Shown here one piece after another: positions 25,044 through 27,022 of a DNA stretch of 27,022 nucleotides (position 1 is its first letter; the number at the start of each line of letters is the position of its first letter). Below the pieces are notes generated by a model. The model was not told the origin of the DNA, searched no databases, and was given only the letters and a program-made list of their open reading frames with translations. The DNA lies in contig JBNKLQ010000054.1 in assembly GCA_050292445.1 (NCBI GenBank), forward strand, positions 1 through 27,022. The letters are read 5' to 3'. A program made the position numbers and the translations under genes. This DNA is from Leptofilum sp050292445 (GTDB taxonomy: Bacteria; Chloroflexota; Anaerolineae; Promineifilales; Promineifilaceae).

Positions 25044-26369
25044 ATGAAAAATCAAACACGCGCCATCGTCATTGGCAGCAGTTTAGCTGGATTGTGGACC
25101 GCCCGCGTGTTGGCCGATCATTTTGAGCAGGTCACCGTCTTGGAGCGAGACCAACTGCCCACCGAGGCCGCATCGCGGGCGGGCGTGCCGCAAGACAAGC
25201 ACGTGCATGTGCTGTTGGAGCGGGGTGCCCAAATCATGAGCCAGCTTTTCCCTGGCATCACCGATGAGCTGCTGGCCGCTGGGGCCAATCGCGTGGATTT
25301 GACCCAGGATTCCCGCGCCAAAATTCGCGGTCAGTGGCTGCCGCAGTTCAAAAGCGGCATCGTCACTTATGCGTGCAGCCGCCTGTTGCTGGAATCCATC
25401 TTGCGGCGGCGGGTGGCGGCGCTGCCCAACGTGGAACTGTGTGGCGGGGCACAGGTGCAAGGTCTGGTAGCCAACAATGGTGTGGTTGAAGGTGTACAGG
25501 TGCGCTGGAAAGATGGACGAGAGGAGGGGGTGGAAACGGCCGTTTTCATCGTTGATGCCAGCGGGCGAGGTTCTAAATTACCCGACTGGCTGCAAGAAAT
25601 CGGCTACGACGCCCCCGAAGAAACCGTCATCGACGTGCGCCTGGGCTACGCGGGACGCCGCTATAAAATCCCAACACCTGCCCCGGATTGGGACATGATG
25701 CTCATCGGGGCAGACCCGCCGCACAAAAGCCGCGCCGGACTCATCTACAATGAAGAAAACGGCATTTGGATGGTAATGATTGCCGGAATTTTAGGAGATT
25801 ATCCACCTACAGACGAGACTGACTTTTTGGCATTTGCCCAGGACGTAGACCCTGAATTTTACGCGGCCATCCAGCACGCCGAACCAGTAAGCAATATCAT
25901 TGGCTACCGCCGCACCGAAAACCGCTTCCGCCGCTATGATCAGCTGAATCGCTGGCCAGACCGGTTGGTGGCTTTGGGAGATGCCGTATGTGGCTTCAAC
26001 CCAATTTATGGGCAAGGGATGTCCGTTTCTGCCATGGCTGCGGTTGAGTTGGGGGAGATGATTGGCAGGGTGGGAAACGGCCGTCTCACAGGAGTAGCAC
26101 AATCTTTCCAAAAGAAGTATCCTAAGATCGTTGAACCAGCGTGGCTACTGGCCACCAGCGCCGATTTAGAATGGCTAGGAAATGAAGAGGCGACTTCCCT
26201 CCCTGAACGCTTTGCGGGTTGGTACATGCCTAAAGTCCTTGACGCCATACCCGACGACCAGATTATCCATAAAACGTTTATTCAGGTACAAAATTTGATT
26301 GTGCCACCAACGTCCTTGTTTCGACCCAATATCGCCTGGCGTGTCTTGCGCCACAGCCTGCGCGGCTAA
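25044..26369 (+). CDS. FAD-dependent oxidoreductase or monooxygenase-like flavoprotein
   Basis: This 441-residue flavoprotein has the group A monooxygenase / geranylgeranyl reductase-type fold. An N-terminal Rossmann motif reads AIVIGSSLAGL, a variant GxGxxG, and ends in TVLERD where E34 should bind the FAD ribose. The DG-like motif is FIVDASGRGSKLPDWL near residue 170. The second FAD motif is LVALGDAVCGFNPIYGQGMS with G312-D313. The nearby GRGSKLP and PIYGQGMS are typical of PHBH-like enzymes. GGGAGA at 25032-25037 supports ATG 25044. The substrate could be an aromatic, polyketide-like or isoprenoid compound; nothing nearby decides. The 180-base spacer upstream holds no feature I can support. 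Confidence 0.87.
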   Translation: MKNQTRAIVIGSSLAGLWTARVLADHFEQVTVLERDQLPTEAASRAGVPQDKHVHVLLERGAQIMSQLFPGITDELLAAGANRVDLTQDSRAKIRGQWLPQFKSGIVTYACSRLLLESILRRRVAALPNVELCGGAQVQGLVANNGVVEGVQVRWKDGREEGVETAVFIVDASGRGSKLPDWLQEIGYDAPEETVIDVRLGYAGRRYKIPTPAPDWDMMLIGADPPHKSRAGLIYNEENGIWMVMIAGILGDYPPTDETDFLAFAQDVDPEFYAAIQHAEPVSNIIGYRRTENRFRRYDQLNRWPDRLVALGDAVCGFNPIYGQGMSVSAMAAVELGEMIGRVGNGRLTGVAQSFQKKYPKIVEPAWLLATSADLEWLGNEEATSLPERFAGWYMPKVLDAIPDDQIIHKTFIQVQNLIVPPTSLFRPNIAWRVLRHSLRG

Positions 26370-26414
26370 CCCAAAAGCGTACACAATTGTTTGTTTTTTA
26401 GGAGGCTCCTCGTG

Positions 26415-27022
26415 ATGAAACGGCCGTATACCAAACATCACTCCTTGTTCTTCATTGTCCCATTGCTTATCGTCATCTTTTTTGTTTTTGCGCTGCTGCC
26501 CCAAGCCAAGCCGACGGCCGCAGAGCAACCAGGCAGCGGTGTGTGTGTCCGCTTTAGCCTAAATCAGGGACACAATGCTGCTTCGGGTGCGGGGGTTAAC
26601 GGCCGTTATGATATGCGCGAGGTAACCACAGGAGCAATCTTGGCTTCTTGGGAGGCCGACAGCCAGGCAACCGTTAGTGACTGGATTACAGACTTGCCAC
26701 AGGTTTCTGATGATGGCAGTTGGGTAGAGGTGAACTTTTATCCTGCTGGAGAAGGAACGGCCGTATCCCTCCAAATCTTGAACCCCGCCCCCAACACACC
26801 TTACGGCTGGGTAGCCAACGGCCAATGCCACGCTATCGAACTACAATTTGCAGAAACCTGGTCCAGCACAACTATGTCGTCTGGCAATAAAGAGATCGGT
26901 CTTGGCGGTGGCGAGAATGTGGTTACAACGGAGGAAACCGACACAAAGGATAACTCCCCGGCCTGGGGTTCTAATTTAAGTGAAATACGACCTATTATCA
27001 ATACAAACTTTTCTAATGTACC
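26415..27022 (+). CDS. Secreted protein, 5' part only (runs off the window)
   Basis: An open frame begins at ATG 26415 (or GTG 26412) after AGGAGG at 26400-26405 and stays open for 202 codons to the last base, so the gene is truncated by the window edge. The first residues MKRPYTKHH are followed by a hydrophobic stretch (LFFIVPLLIVIFFVFALLP) and PTAAEQ, a likely signal peptide. The exported part is rich in Gly, Ser, Thr and Asn and contains VCVRFSLNQGHNAASGAGVN and WVEVNFYPAGEGTAVSLQI, suggesting beta structure. I do not recognise a family. Three ACGGCCGT copies lie in it (26420, 26599, 26757). Its start is 45 bases after the flavoprotein stop, so co-transcription is possible. Confidence 0.75.
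   Translation, partial: MKRPYTKHHSLFFIVPLLIVIFFVFALLPQAKPTAAEQPGSGVCVRFSLNQGHNAASGAGVNGRYDMREVTTGAILASWEADSQATVSDWITDLPQVSDDGSWVEVNFYPAGEGTAVSLQILNPAPNTPYGWVANGQCHAIELQFAETWSSTTMSSGNKEIGLGGGENVVTTEETDTKDNSPAWGSNLSEIRPIINTNFSNV

Larger units (their letters stand above)
206..26764. repeat. Highly iterated palindrome ACGGCCGT, 44 copies across the window
   Basis: Exact copies begin at 206, 1143, 1218, 1411, 1762, 2076, 3679, 4032, 4199, 4608, 5140, 5578, 5827, 6682, 6952, 7309, 8850, 9993, 10802, 11751, 12079, 13952, 14083, 14201, 14540, 15104, 16033, 16859, 17207, 20797, 21158, 21183, 22223, 22890, 23951, 24118, 24208, 24664, 24827, 25536, 26077, 26420, 26599 and 26757 (counted by eye). Nineteen extend to the 10-mer AACGGCCGTT. 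A random 27-kb sequence would hold about 0.4 copies of the 8-mer. About twenty further sites keep CGGCCG with one outer base changed. Forty copies are inside genes and four are intergenic. Its function is unknown. Confidence 0.95.

Noticed and set aside
206..26764. ACGGCCGT as a classical transcription-factor operator or a DNA-uptake sequence.
   Set aside because: Nearly all copies lie inside genes in every phase, which does not fit an operator. Known uptake sequences are non-palindromic.
1..27022. CRISPR array, tRNA, rRNA, insertion sequence or prophage genes.
   Set aside because: No regularly spaced repeats, no cloverleaf-like segments and no transposase, integrase or phage structural motifs were seen on either strand.

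Overview
The window is bacterial chromosomal DNA of moderate GC with densely packed genes, no tRNA or rRNA, no CRISPR array and no transposase. The gene mix suggests an uncultured filament-type Chloroflexota (Anaerolineae or Ardenticatenia-like): a secreted subtilase with a DUF11-type tail, a MalT-like LuxR regulator, a very long soluble multi-PAS hybrid kinase, tandem FemAB-type enzymes and many small palindromic repeats. This placement is inference from gene content only. The most striking property is not a gene. The 8-bp palindrome ACGGCCGT occurs 44 times by my hand count, where chance predicts about 0.4. It lies in genes and spacers alike and in all three codon phases, so it behaves as a DNA-level highly iterated palindrome comparable in kind to cyanobacterial HIP1.

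Layout. Positions 144-2922 (+): an EEP-fold hydrolase, a small cupin, a HAD phosphatase and a lone DsrE-like protein, closed by a bidirectional terminator at 2970-3002. Positions 3026-5014 (-): a secreted L,D-transpeptidase with an SH3-like domain and a coiled-coil zinc-ribbon protein. Positions 5111-8497 (+): two paralogous FemAB-type aminoacyltransferases separated by a palindromic repeat, then a divergent isocitrate/isopropylmalate dehydrogenase family protein. Positions 8672-15349 (-): a secreted subtilase, a MalT-type LuxR regulator directly upstream of it, and a YccF membrane protein. Positions 15583-22491 (+): an alpha/beta hydrolase and a 1993-residue hybrid histidine kinase with about ten PAS and two GAF domains. 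Positions 22506-23771 (-): a membrane-anchored metallophosphoesterase whose GNH(D/E) motif is replaced. Positions 24016-27022 (+): a small one-helix membrane protein, a GNAT-like protein, an FAD-dependent oxidoreductase and the start of a secreted protein that runs off the end.

How the genes fit together. Cell-wall work is represented by the L,D-transpeptidase (3-3 crosslinks) and the FemAB pair (aminoacyl additions to the peptidoglycan stem), which lie within 5 kb of each other. The LuxR regulator and subtilase are neighbours on one strand with a palindrome in the spacer, so local regulation is possible. The other genes look like independent units. Most spacers carry a hairpin: some are clear Rho-independent terminators, others look like dispersed REP-like or MITE-like palindromes. 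One family has two recognisable copies, at 15474-15527 and 23801-23854. No intergenic stretch exceeds 300 bases.
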